From Artocarpus heterophyllus (Eukaryota; Streptophyta; Magnoliopsida; Rosales; Moraceae): a stretch of 64,000 bases of DNA. The translations under genes and the position numbers were made by a program. The notes beneath the pieces were generated by a model. It saw nothing but the letters and a program-made list of their open reading frames with translations. It was not told the DNA's origin and made no database searches. This document shows, in pieces, positions 23,352 through 34,977 of this stretch. The stretch's first letter is position 1. Each line of letters starts with the position of its first letter. The stretch is taken from contig CM046353.1 of NCBI GenBank assembly GCA_025403435.1, positions 23,742,714 to 23,806,713 on the forward strand. The letters run 5' to 3'.

Positions 23352-24302
23352 TATTAGTTAACTTTCTTTATTATTCTACTCGATTGATAATAAAACGTAA
23401 ACATTAACCATTCTTTCCTTTTAACTTGACTAGTATACTTTCGTTTACCGTTGTCTTTATTTAACCTTATAAACCATCAGTTTATCTCTCGTTTACTTAA
23501 ACATCCCTTATTAAATCTCCCATCTTACTGGCGATTTCATCACTTAACATATTACTGAACATTTTCCGTCTAAGAAGGTTATGCTAAATCAGAGTGTTCG
23601 ACTCCGTTCTAGCCGTTTCCTTAATAATGATGATTTTACCCTTAACGGGTTTTTCGTCACCCTCGTAACCTTATAAAACTCATTCTCACATAAAACAGTG
23701 TAATAATCACTGATCATGAATTTTCATAAAGTTTTATGAAAGCATCTAAAACAATTTATTTTAAAGCGGTTCATACTATAGGCGAGATTCCTACTTACTT
23801 GGACTCCAAGCTAAGCAGGTTCAGTTGTACCTCGCTGTATCTACAATATGTGAAGTAGCCTCTACAGTGCTCCTCGAGTGACCATGAATGGCTAGGAATG
23901 CTTCCTGGAGATCATACATTACTGGAAATGTCATACTGGACTCCGTTACTGTAGCTTGAATCGCCTCAATCTGTATGCAGTTGGCACCGAATGATTTTCA
24001 CCAAAGTGAAATTAGCTCAAATGGAGGTCACCATTGCATTCAGATTGTCGAAACGAGCCAGGAGGCAGTCTCGGATCGTCGATCGGAGGTCCGGATTACA
24101 AAATCCCAAAGTGGTCGTTGACCGACGTTGACCGGCGTTGACTGGTGGCGATTGGCTCCTTTGGGGGCTGAGCTCGATCCTATGCCCCCTAAATCGACCC
24201 TTCTGAGTCCAATGGCGGTGTCAATTTCACCTAATTCGGCCTCTAACCATGCAGATGGAAGCTCAAAGTTGGCGGCAAAAATGGAGATTCCGATCTCCTA
24301 TC
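23352..24302 (-). repeat. Tandem duplication, unit 1 (about 0.95 kb)
   Basis: Direct copy of 24304-25250, collinear over its whole length with scattered substitutions (for example CCCTTAACGGGTTTTTCG against CCCTTAACTAGTTTTTTG). The right LTR has this segment once (about 29236-30180). Confidence 0.8.
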
Positions 24303-24303
24303 A

Positions 24304-25250
24304 TTATTAGTTAACTTTCTTTATTATCAATCCACTCGATTGATAATAAAACGCAAACATTAACCATTCTTTCCTTTTAACTTGACTAATATACTTTCAG
24401 TTTACCGTTGTCTTTACTTAACCTTATAAACCGTTGGTTTACCTCTTGTTTACTTAAACATCCCTTATTAAATCTCCTGTCTTACTGGTGATTTCATCAC
24501 TTAACGTATTACAGAACAATTTTCCTCTAAGAACGTTATGCTAAATTAGAGTGTTCGACTCTGTTCTAGTCATTTCCTTGATAATGATGATTTTACCCTT
24601 AACTAGTTTTTTGTCACCCTAGTAACCTTATAAAACTCATTCTCACGTAAAACAGTGTAACAATCACTGATCATGCATTTTTATAAATTTTTCTGAAAGC
24701 ATCTAAAACAATTTATTTTAAAACGGTTCATACTATAGGTGAGATTCCTACTTACTTGGACTCCAAGCTAAGCAAGTTTTGTTGTATCTCGTTGTATCTA
24801 CAGTATGCGAAGCATCCTCTACAGTGCTCCTCAAGCAACCATGAATGGCTAGGAATGCTTCCTGGAGATTATACATTACTGAAAATGTCATACTGGACTC
24901 CGTTACTGTAGCTTGAATCGCCTCGATCCGCTTGCAGTTGGCTATCAAATGATTTTCACTAGAGTGGAATTAGCTCAAACGGAGGTCACCATTGCATTCA
25001 GAGCGTCGAAACGAGCCAGGAGGCGGTCTCGAATCATCGATCGGAGGTTCAGATCATAAAATCTTAAAGTGGCCGTTGACCTGTCGTTGAACGACGACGA
25101 TTGGCTCCGTTGGGGGCTGAGCTCGAGCCTATGCCCCCTAAATTGACCCTTCTAAGTCCAATGGCGATGTCAATTTCACCCAATTTGGCCTCTAACCATG
25201 CATATCAAAGCTCAAAGTTGGCAGCAAAATGGAGATTCTGATCTCCTATC
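24304..25250 (-). repeat. Tandem duplication, unit 2 (about 0.95 kb)
   Basis: Second copy, continuing into the rest of the LTR (CTTCGACGGAGCAACC…). The junction between units is CTCCTATCATTATTAG, joining the end of the unit to its start with one extra base. Confidence 0.8.
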
Positions 25251-26294
25251 TTCGACGGAGCAACCATGAAATTGAGTTGGGGGCTTTGTTCCCTGTGTCC
25301 TACCAAACATTTCCCCTCCATTGTCACCCCTCAACGCCATCAAAATTGGTGAAATCAACAGGGCAGCGGTGGCCCGCAGCGGCATCGCTTATTTCTGCTC
25401 TGGCGGTGGTTTAGAGAAATTGGGGGATGGGTCTTAACCTCCTTGACCCTCTGAAGAAAATTATGCCCTCAATTTGGCTCAACAGCGGCGCAATAGGTGA
25501 AATCGTCGCTGCTCGCGGCAGTTGGTGGCGGTGTTCACCAAAGTCTGCCGTGCGGCTGTTCATGGTTGAAATTGGTTGAGGCATCTTGCTTGCCATTTCC
25601 CTCTGGTCCTTTTGGCACTGGCGGTATGCCACACCACCGCAGAAGACGACGGGTCCTACTGTGGCTCCACGACGACGATGGGGCTACTTCATCAAGGCTT
25701 TTCCAGCCAAAATCGAGCTAGGAAAGTGGTACCATCTTGCTCTTCTCCTCATGCTAAGTCCATAAACACCAAGATCATGTCGATTGGTGGTCGGACGGCG
25801 GAGAAATCACGTCGGGAAGAAATGGGTTTCTCTGCCACTTCGGGCGGCGCGTGTGGCTTCCTCTGGCAGCGTTTTAGGCGGCACGACACCTCGTTGGACT
25901 TAGCTCAACGAGAGCTTTCCATTGGTGCAGGAGGTGTCAAAAACAAACGCCGAAATCTTGATCGAGATTTGAGGAGAGAGAGAGAAAATAGAGAGAAAGC
26001 TTATTTTATTTTGAGATTTTTCCTTTTTTTTCTTTTCTTTTTACACTTTTATAAAAAAATTTGTGGTCTACATAGTCCAATTTTGTACTGCATGACCTTA
26101 AACAGTCCAATTCCTATACTACCTTACTCTTAGTGTAATAACTTTATCAATGTACTTCCTTACACTGCATTATTTTAACACCGTATAATTTTTTGTATTA
26201 TTATATAGTATTTTTCTTTAAACTGTACTTTTCATCTTAATATAATCCTTAACTTAATGCATTTTTAATGCATTGGAAATTTTCGGGTGTTACA

Positions 26295-26310
26295 ATCTAC
26301 CCTTCTTAAG
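26295..26310 (-). other. Polypurine tract of the long-LTR element
   Basis: On the minus strand CTTAAGAAGGGTAGAT directly precedes TGTAACACCC. Upstream on the same strand, TTTTCGAGGACCAAAATT parallels the 'GAGGACGAAACT' text that ends the Tekay pol at 4860, so the element derives from that lineage. Confidence 0.75.
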
Positions 26311-27371
26311 AATTTTGGTCCTCGAAAAGTAGCACCTTCATAGGCAGTTCATCTTCCTTATTCTCTCTTCTGTTCTTAACATACTTCCTTGATCACTACT
26401 TTTTCACTAAAACTGAACCTTCATCTTGGAACTTCTATAATTTTCATCATGTTCTTGACATATTCCTTTAAATTATACACCACACTTCTGCTGCGCAACT
26501 CTGATCTTTCAACATTTGAGCACAGTTTCCATTCATTTAAAGGTTTAACATTCTACCATTGAATGCTATTCTTGAAAATAGGGTTTATTTCCATTCTAAT
26601 CTCATCATTTCTATCTAAAGATTAGGGTCATCCATCCACAAAATCCATAATTTTCGGTTCAATATCCATCCTAGAATGACATTTTGCCGTAATTTTTCTT
26701 ATAATGTATAAATTTCTAGCTTCCATCCTCCAATCTGTGAGGTTTTTGCTGCCAGATTGGGCATCGTTGTCTTGATCATATTTCCCATCCGGGTAGTTAC
26801 GAGCTCATTGGCATGTCTCAGCTCAACGAAGGAGTGCTTAAGCTTGATAAAATCACATAATTAGTCATCTAACGTCTGGTTGCTCTCAGGCACTCTCGTT
26901 CCATAGAGCACTAAAAATCACTTCAAACCTTCATTATTCTATTATCTTGATCCACTTTTTCTCGTCATACGTGTAGCCCATATAGAATAACTCCAACAGA
27001 GTAAGATTTGCTCCTACGGAGACACCATTGTGCGCCAAAACATCATAACATGTCACAAGCTCATCTTCTTGATTTTGAGCCATTGGCCATCTGTTGACCA
27101 TCATTGACAATGTTTTGTCATCGTTGACTTGACAATGCTAGTAGACGACAACTACTGTCAACTTGCGAGGACATTCTAGCATATATCATCACGATCATCC
27201 TTTGATCCTTACCTTCTCGTTGCTCATCTAGGTGTGCCGATATCAAAGGCTACGCCCAACAATAACACGTATTCGTTAAATTCTAACTTTTCTTCCTACT
27301 TAACTTAACTTACTTACTTGAGCTATGGTGTAGCGGACATATAACAGCGCGAGATGGGATGGCAGGATACC
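26311..27371 (-). other. Interior of the long-LTR element, no gag or pol recognised
   Basis: About 1.06 kb between polypurine tract and primer site. The longest minus-strand stretch worth noting is 26934-27104 (56 codons, MMVNRWPMAQNQEDELV…). It has no recognisable domain and could be a scrap of a former gag or chance. The remainder has frequent stops in all frames. Nothing suggests a captured host gene. Confidence 0.55.
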
Positions 27372-27383
27372 GCTTTGATACCA
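27372..27383 (-). other. Primer binding site, tRNA-iMet-like
   Basis: On the minus strand TGGTATCAAAGC lies two bases after the LTR end GGTCGTCACA. It differs by one base from the usual plant site TGGTATCAGAGC. Confidence 0.75.
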
Positions 27384-27939
27384 CCTGTGACGACCTCATC
27401 TTTTTGGGCATTCACTTTACTTTATTAAACATCGTTTTATAAATAGTAATCTTACTTACTTAGTAAGAAAAATACTGAAATAATTTTTTTTAAAACATTC
27501 TTTAAAACTTATGCGACCTCTATCGCATTTCAAGTTGAGACCTCGCTCAACACTTGCCCTTAAAATCATTTCAAATCGTTTCTTAACACTTAATAAGAAA
27601 CATTTATTAAATCATAGCTTAAAACTTTACTTTATAATTACATAAAACAGTTCATAAACTGTATCTTAAAACTTTGAATACAATTCTTAAAATTCAGATT
27701 TTCTTAAAACTTCGCAAACACAACATTAAACAATGGAAAACCTTTTCTTTGCGTAACGGAAGCAAACAGTGATTGTATCCATACCTAAATCTTTGCATCT
27801 GTCCCCCGCAGCACCCAGCTCTTCTAATGGGTCCTACTGGTCATCATAAATTACCTACAACATGAAGAAACTTTTAATGAGCTTTCGCTCAATAAGTTCG
27901 AGCATAAACTCACAAATCATTTAATCATGCTTTAAAACT

Positions 27940-28200
27940 TTTCTCATAAAAATCTTTCTCTTGAAACATTTTTCAAAAACGTTTTCCATAAACATTTCTG
28001 AAAACATTTTTCATAGACATTTTCCATAAAACATTTTTGAAACGTTTTGCATAAACGTTTTTCGTAAAAACATTTCTTAAATGTTTTTCTTAAAACGTCA
28101 TTTATAAATCTTTTCTTGAAAACATGAAAATGTTTTTCATAAACATTTAACGTAAAACATTTCTCAAAATATCTTTCATAACATAACATATAAATATTTT
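27940..28200. repeat. Imperfect tandem repeats in the long LTR
   Basis: Irregular units of about 18-24 bp around ACATTTTTCATAAACG / AACGTTTTCCATAA. They give a repetitive Lys/Cys/Phe peptide in one frame, which argues against a real protein. Confidence 0.6.
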
Positions 28201-28654
28201 ATAAAAAGGAATTTAGGCAAAATCAAAATGCATAATTCCATTTATGCTCAATTAAGAACTTTCATTTATGAGTGTCTTATAAAGGTTCTTTTCTTACTTT
28301 AACTTTCTATCTTCGTTCCTTAACTTTTCTTATCTTACTTTAACTTTCTCTCCTTATTCCTTATCTTACCTTCATTTTCCTTCCTTTACTTTAGTGTTCA
28401 TACCAACTTATTAATCATGACATCATAAACATGATGCTTCCCTTGTGAAAGACTTGTGACCATCAAACATTGAGGTCTTGTACCTCACTTCTAGGAGGTC
28501 AAACTTTAATTTTACTTTCATTACCTCATAACAAAGAGGCTGGTATGACACTTACTTTTTATCTTTACGTTACCTTCTTATTAACTTTAGTAAGCATTCC
28601 AAATGCAATCACATCATATGCAAACACACTTGCAATTCATAGCTTGTACTTAAA

Positions 28655-28880
28655 ACCTATTGCATAACAAATGCAACTTATTGCTTAACAAATGCATCAT
28701 AAAACGCAAACACATTTTGCAAATCATAACTTGTATTCTAACACTTATTGCATAACAAATGCAACATATAACGAAATCACATTTTGCAAATTATAACTTT
28801 TATTCTAAAACTTATTGCACAACAAATGCAATTTATTGCATAACAAATACATCATGAAACTTATAACTTAAACTATAAAA
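28655..28880. repeat. Second imperfect tandem repeat in the long LTR
   Basis: Three or so units of roughly 65-75 bp containing TTGCATAACAAATGCAAC, CACATTTTGCAAAT and CATAACTTGTATTCT. Confidence 0.6.
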
Positions 28881-31241
28881 CATCATGCATTGTCATAATG
28901 CAAAACATACTTTAAATACTTTGAAAATCATAACTTGAACTTTTTAAAAAACGTTATACATATCAATATGCAAATAGACTTTAAGCAAATTCATTGCAAA
29001 TCTTTTTCTTGAACTTTAAAACTTTTTGCATAGTAAATGCAAACATAGTTTAAAAGAAACTTGCATGATAATTACAAACTCATTTGCAAATTATATAAAT
29101 AAGCATTTAAAAATCATTTACTTCATGCTATACGTGAGATTTGAACTTACCTGAACTATGCTCTAACGTTCTCTATTTCGTTCCTTTTTCCTTCCATTAG
29201 TTGGCCTCTGTGTCCTAATCAAATGACAGCCGACTTATTAGTTAACTTTCTTTATTATCAATCCACTCGATTGATAATAAAATGTAAACATTAACCATTC
29301 TTTCCTTTTAACTTGACTAGTATACTTTCGTTTATCGTTGTCTTTACTTAACCTAATAAACCATCGGTTTATCTCTCGTTTACTTAAACATCCCTTATTA
29401 AATCTCCCATCTTACTGGCGATTTCATCACTTAACATATTACGGAACATTTTTCGTTTAAGAAGGTTACGCTAAATCGGAGTGTTCGACTCCGTTCTAGC
29501 CGTTTCCTTGATAATGATGATTTTACCCTTAACGGGTTTTTCATCACCCACGTAACCTTATAAAACTCATTCTCACATAAAACAATGTAACAATCATTGA
29601 TCATGCATTTTTATAAAGTTTTATGAAAGCATCTAAAACAATTTATTTTAAAGCGGTTCATATTATAGGCGAGATTCCTACTTACTTGGACTCCAAGCTA
29701 AGCAGGTTCAGTTGTATCTCGTTGTATCTATAGTATGCGAAGTATCCTCTACAGTGCTCCTCGAGCGACCATGAATGGCTAGGAATGCTTCCTGGAGATC
29801 ATACATTACTGGAAATGTCATACTGGACTCCGTTACTGTAGCTTGAATCGCCTCGATCTGCATGCAGTTGGTACCAAATGATTTTTACCAGAGTGGAATT
29901 AGCCCGAACAGAGGTCACCATTGCATTCAGAGTGTCGAAACGAGCCAGGTGGCGGTCTCGGATCATTGATCAGAGGTCCAGATTACAAAATCCCAAAGTG
30001 GCCGTTGACCAGCGTTGATTGGTGGCGATTGGCTCCGTTGGGGGCTGAGCTCGAGCCTACGCCTCCTAAATCGACCCTTCTGAGTCCAATGGCAGTGTCA
30101 ATTTCACCCAATTCGGCCTCTAACCATGCAGATGGAAGCTCAAAGTTGGCAGCAAAAATGGAGATTTCAATCTCCTATCTCCGACGGAGCAACCATGAAA
30201 TTGAGTTGGTGGCTTTGTTCCCCATGTCCAACCGAACCTTTCCCCTCCATTGTCACCCCTCAACGCCATCGAAATTGGCAAAATAAATAGGGCCGCGGTG
30301 GCCTATAGTGGCATCGCTCATTTTCGCTCCTTCGACGGTGGTTTAGAGAAATTGGGGGATGGGTCTTAACCTCCTTGACCCTTTGAAGAAAATTATGCCC
30401 TCAATTTGGCTTAAGAGCAGCGCGATAGGTGAGATAGTCGCTGCTTGCGGCGGTTGGTGGTGGCGTTCACCAAACTCCATCGTGCAGTTGTTCGTGGCTA
30501 AAATTGGTTGAGGAATCTTGCTCGCCGTCTCCCTCTGGTCCTTTTGGCATCGGCTGGTGTGCCACACTGCCGCCGTAGACGGCGGGTCCTACCGTGGCTC
30601 CACGACGGCGACGGGGCTACTCCGTCGAGGCTTTTCCAGCCAAAATTGAGCTGGAAAAGTGGTACCATCTTGCTCCTCTCCTCATGCTGAGTCCATAGAC
30701 ACCAAGATTATGTCGATTGGTGGTCGGACGGCGGAGAAATCACGTCGGAAGAAATGGGTTTCTCTGCCACTTCGATGGCGTGTGTGGCTTCCTCCGACGG
30801 TGTTTTGGGTGGCACGACACCTCGTTGGACTCAACTCAACGAGAGCTTTCCATTAGTGTGGGAGATGTCAAAAACAAACGCTGGAATCTTGATCAAGATT
30901 TGAGGAGAGAGAGAAAATGTAGAGAGAGGAAAGTAGAGAGAGAGAGCTGATTTTATTTTGAGATTTTTCCTTTTTTTCTCTTCTTTTTGCACTTTTATAA
31001 AAAAATTTGTGGTCTACACAGTCCAATTCTGTACTGCATGACCTTAAACAGTCCAATTCCTATACTGTTTACTCTTGCACTGTAATAATTTTATCATTGT
31101 ACTTCCTTATATTGTATTATTTTAATACCGTATAATTTCTTGTATTATTATACAGTATTTTTCTTTAAACTGTACTTTTTATCTTAATATAATCTTTAAC
31201 TTAATGCATTTTTAATGCATTAGAAATTTTCGGGTGTTACA

Positions 31242-32928
31242 ATAATTTTCTCCGGTTAATTGGTTTTTGTCAAGTATTGATGATAAAGCATTTTTAGACA
31301 TTTTTAATCTACAATAAAGAACCATATACCAAATATAAGTAAACATAGCAAAATAATTTAGTAAGATAACACAGTCATGTAAAAACATACAAATGTGTTT
31401 ATGTGTCAAAACCTTAAAAATATCACAATCTTACAACGATAATTCCTAATTCAAAATTCAACAAAGCCCTAGGGGAGTCATGCCAAATTCAATTAGGAAC
31501 ACTGATCCTCTCTTGATTAATATATGGTATCTAGGACCTGTATGATCTAGCATATATTAATAATCGTTTCTTTGGCCATCAATTTTATTAACAGAACTTC
31601 TATGGGAGGTCAATAATAAAATTAACATGAGTGTATAATTATCGTTTAAATTTTTTATCTATGATTTATAATCACCCCCTAGGGTTGTGCAATCATAAAT
31701 CATGCTAAAATACCTTATTCTCTCAGAGATCCAACCCAGTACATGATGCAGTCCCTTCTTAGGGGTCGAAACCACCATGTGCTACCTGTGGACCAATGAT
31801 GGAAGCCTTAGGTCCTCTCTTCGAACCTTCTCCCACTTAATCTTTTGAAATCAAGGTTTTATTTTAAAAACATACATGAACAATTTTAATATGAGCAGCA
31901 CTCCCTATTCTATATGGCATGTTATCAATATACATGGAAATCATATTATAATGCAAACAAGCAAAGCAATCAAGCAAAGCTACAAGCAAAATAATAATAA
32001 ATACTAGTAATATTATGGTTCCACCCTAGATTATAGAAAATAAAGATTACAAGAGAATAATCGAAACATATTATCAATTTTTCATCCTTAAATCCTCAAG
32101 TTGTATCCTTCTTCATATAATGCCCATCTTTAAGTCTTCAATCCCACATAGATCAAAAACTCCATATTTCTAGTCATATCTAAATTTAATGTTTCTCAGA
32201 ATTATCCTAAAAATAAAATTAAAATTGCATTGAAAACTGCACTTTTTTTGTAAAATTTTGAGCTCTCTGTCGACAAGTTGATCTATATGATCGACTAGCC
32301 GGTCATGACCCACCAGCCTGTCGATCTTGAAAATTGGCCTACTGGTCATGACAGATCGACCTACTGAACTTGAAAAGTTTGGCTTGCTACTAGAGCTACC
32401 AAATTTTTGCCCTACTGACAGCCTGCCGAACCCGAGAGTCTGGCCTGTCAATTCTACTACCATCGGCCTTTCTAAAAAATAAAATTTTTAATGTAATTCA
32501 TGAATTTTATTTTTAAGAATTCAAAAACATAAAATTAGATACTCAAAAAATACCTGAAAACGCTATCATCCGTCTTTTTCGAATGATTATTTAATTACAA
32601 ATTCTTACAAATTTAAAATTAAATAATAATTTCTAGACAGAGATGATAGTCCGCCATCTAATTACATGAAAAACCTAGATGCACATTCTAACCTCTAAGG
32701 AACCATAACGGGTATAAATTAATTTATTAATTAATAATTAAATAATAATTTAATCAACCATAATTAATTAATAAACATTCACTATATAATTCATGACAAC
32801 ATAAAAATATATAGAAACCTCGAGTGCCAACCCTCTATAAAATTAAATTCAAGCATAAGAGAGATAAAGATCACATAATTTATTCATATAACATGATCAT
32901 AAACTCCTAAAGTTATGTAAAAACCTTG
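31242..32928 (-). other. Copia C1 leader (minus), 5' untranslated region
   Basis: Collinear with the leaders at 47199, 52733 and 60363. On the minus strand it runs from the primer site to the gag start region (CTTGACAAAAACCAATTAACCGG), where the long-LTR element interrupts it. It contains a decayed cluster of TCGGC-type motifs (32266-32468) and two recognisable CCCTAGG sites (about 31467 and 31677) out of the four seen in the plus-strand copies. Confidence 0.8.
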
Positions 32929-32940
32929 GTTCTGATACCA
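32929..32940 (-). other. Primer binding site of copia C1 (minus)
   Basis: Minus strand TGGTATCAGAAC, two bases from the LTR end TCCAACA. One base differs from TGGTATCAGAGC. Confidence 0.85.
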
Positions 32941-32942
32941 AT

Positions 32943-34972
32943 TGTTGGAAAAATAGTATACAGTAGAATTTTAAAATTTTTTGTATCAGAATATTTTCCA
33001 AAACACAAGTTTGACACACTATATGTATAAATTAACTAGATCTTACTAACCTTTGTGTGCCGAAAAGCTCCTGTAATCAATAAAGAGAAATAACATTCCA
33101 AAAGGACTTCAACCAACTAGCCTGCTTTGCTATTCTCTATCCACGATCGGAGTGAATGTGGGCTTACATTGGTTAGCTTTTCCACCAAGTGACTCTCCTT
33201 CCAACCAATTGAGAAATACCCAAAGCTATAGTTCATGATTTGTAAACAACAGCTCTCCAGGGAGATTGTAGAGTCTTACCAATAGAGTCTTACTCTAGAT
33301 TTCTCAACTGATCTAAATAATGAGACTCACTGCCCTTTTATAGAGGTTAGGCCCAGAAGTCAGTCCTTATCAGATAAGGCCTTAAAAATTCAAATCAGAA
33401 TCAACTCAAAATCAATATCTAATAAAATCTGTATGAAAACACGTGATCCTTTTATTGTTCGGTCAACAGGCCAAACTAGCAGATCGGCCTACCGAACCTC
33501 CTCAATCAGCAAGCCAAACTTAAAGATCAGCCTACCGAACTCGCGATAAAAAGTTCCATGTGAATCTTTAACTCCCACCTAATATTCTAAGGATAGAGCC
33601 TTAGTTTTAATTCAAATAACCCAATAAAGAAGTTATCATATTAAAACAGTCATATCTAGATAATCTCTAGGAAAATAAATATTCTTGATAATTCAACAAG
33701 TTTTTCTTGAATTAATTTATTCAAAATTAATCCAACCAATAAATAGACATGAATTATCTAATCCCGATAATTCAACAAGTTTATCTTGAATTAATTTTAT
33801 CACAAAATTAATTCAACCGATAAACAAACATGAATTATCTGATTTTATCAAATTTCAGCAAATTTGATAAATCTAACATGAGTCACCAATTATTGGAATA
33901 GCACGCCATATCGTTATAGGATTTTTGTGAGCTAGCAAAGGGGACCAAATGGACCTATATAGTTTAAGCTCCCGATAGTTATGAAACCCAATATCCTAGA
34001 TATACATTTCATAATTATCAACCCAAGGCTACTCCACTAAAAGCTTAGAGCTGCACTCTCAAACTATCTAGAATTACAAAGCCCAAATAGCTAAGTCTCT
34101 ATGACATATCATAGTATATCATATCCCCATAGGATTATCCATAATTGGCTTAAGGGCAAGTTCTATCTTACCTTCCCGATTATTTTATCTTGCGTTCCAT
34201 TATCTCACCATTGGAAAACTTATCAGTCCATAGATGGTATACCATTTGGTTATAGCTATATATCCAAATAGTTGAGCGTTCTAGTTTTTCAATTACAGGA
34301 TAACGCATATAAAAGGATATCAACTACTCCTAAAGTGCAGCTATGGATTCCATATCTATGACTAACAGGTCTACACTATCAAGAGTCATGCCTCCAACAT
34401 ACCGGCATGTGTACCACTATAAAATGTGGATGTCACCCTTTGGTATATCAAAAGACATAAGTCATGACAATGGGCCCACTATTCATCTTAAGATTAAGAT
34501 ACAGTTCAAATGATTGTCCAAAGTAAATAGATTTGTTGAGATAGAATTATTAATCCAAATCAATTCACTTTATGTCCCGATCTAACACATCGTCACCTAT
34601 GACAATGTGCCAATGTTTCTATTTGCGGAGTCCACCTCCGATGGCCAAGACAAACCATCTCCCAATAAGGATATAGACAACATAACAATCTTTGCATGAA
34701 TAAAGCGCCCAACTTTATTCCCTCGATTGTGGATCTTATAATTTAGACCGTCACCTTAAGAATCCTGTCTTTCATATAATCTATCCATCATATGCCCAAT
34801 TCTTAAGGTTTAGGCCGACAGTCTCAGACTATTATTTGCTTAACGTACATTCCACAAATATAAACGTAAAGAGGATAAGATTTGGTATATAATAATAAAT
34901 AAATTATTTATCAATAAAAATGTCTCCAAAAACATATTACATTTTTACTCTTTAGGGCATACACGTCTAACA
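32943..34972 (-). repeat. Copia C1 5' LTR (minus, 2030 bp)
   Basis: Full C1 LTR in reverse, from TGTTAGACGTG at 34972 to TTTCCAACA at 32943, with the motif cluster at 33457-33541 and a TATA box near 33338-33342. It is the 5' partner of 16492-19435. The two LTRs of this element are noticeably different from each other and from the plus-strand ones, consistent with an older insertion. Confidence 0.9.
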
Positions 34973-34977
34973 TATAA
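34973..34977. other. Target site duplication TATAA (right)
   Basis: Identical to 16487-16491. Confidence 0.85.

Larger units (their letters stand above)
23163..26294 (-). repeat. Long LTR, left copy (3' LTR), truncated and internally duplicated
   Basis: Matches 29047-31241 of the right copy but lacks the first 1.66 kb of that copy (27386-29046). It contains a tandem duplication of about 0.95 kb (23352-24302 and 24304-25250), each starting TATTAGTTAACTTTC and ending GATCTCCTATC. A 185-aa open frame (25576-26133) lies in the GC-richer part; it is not maintained in the right copy and looks incidental. An AGAGAGA-rich stretch near 25975-26000 and a C/T-rich stretch follow, as in transcribed LTR leaders. 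Confidence 0.82.
23163..31241 (-). mobile_element. Non-autonomous gypsy-type element with 3.9-kb LTRs (LARD-like)
   Basis: Two long direct repeats flank a 1.09-kb interior without recognisable gag or pol. Minus orientation follows from a tRNA-iMet-like primer site (27372-27383) beside the right LTR and a polypurine tract (26295-26310) beside the left LTR. LTR ends read TGTAACACCCGAAAATTTCC … GGTCGTCACA, as in Tekay-type chromoviruses. It lies in the gag start of the minus-strand copia. Its left LTR is cut at 23163, with about 1.66 kb of LTR and about 0.2 kb of the copia lost, so no target duplication can be read. Large LTRs with a small coding-free interior fit the class called LARD; an internally deleted Tekay copy is the alternative. 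Confidence 0.8.
27386..31241 (-). repeat. Long LTR, right copy (5' LTR, 3856 bp)
   Basis: Complete LTR on the minus strand, from TGTAACACCC at 31241 to GGTCGTCACA at 27386. The end nearest the primer site holds two tandemly repetitive tracts: ACATTTTTCATAAACGTTTT-like units at 27940-28200 and ATAACAAATGCA/ATTTTGCAAATCATAACTT-like units at 28660-28880. The 81-aa open frame at 27944-28189 is just the translation of the first tract. The GC-richer part (29940-30900) resembles leader sequence. Confidence 0.85.
16492..34972 (-). mobile_element. Copia C1 element, minus strand, with two nested insertions
   Basis: One C1 insertion: 5' LTR 32943-34972, primer site 32929-32940, leader to 31242, then an 8-kb long-LTR element, then gag-pol 23159-19436 and 3' LTR 19435-16492. 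The flanks carry the same 5-bp duplication, TATAA. Removing the nested element (8.08 kb) and the TRIM array (0.94 kb) leaves about 9.46 kb. The size expected from the plus-strand copy at 50692-60348 is about 9.66 kb. The 0.2-kb shortfall is a gag segment lost at the left edge of the nested element. This copy is more diverged than the plus-strand ones and keeps CAG where they have TAG in RT. Confidence 0.88.

Noticed and set aside
25576..26133. 185-aa open frame in the left long LTR
   Set aside because: It lies wholly in LTR sequence, its frame is not kept in the right LTR, and its composition follows the local GC-rich and AGAGAG sequence.
27944..28189. 81-aa Lys/Cys/Phe-rich open frame
   Set aside because: It is the translation of an imperfect tandem repeat in the LTR.
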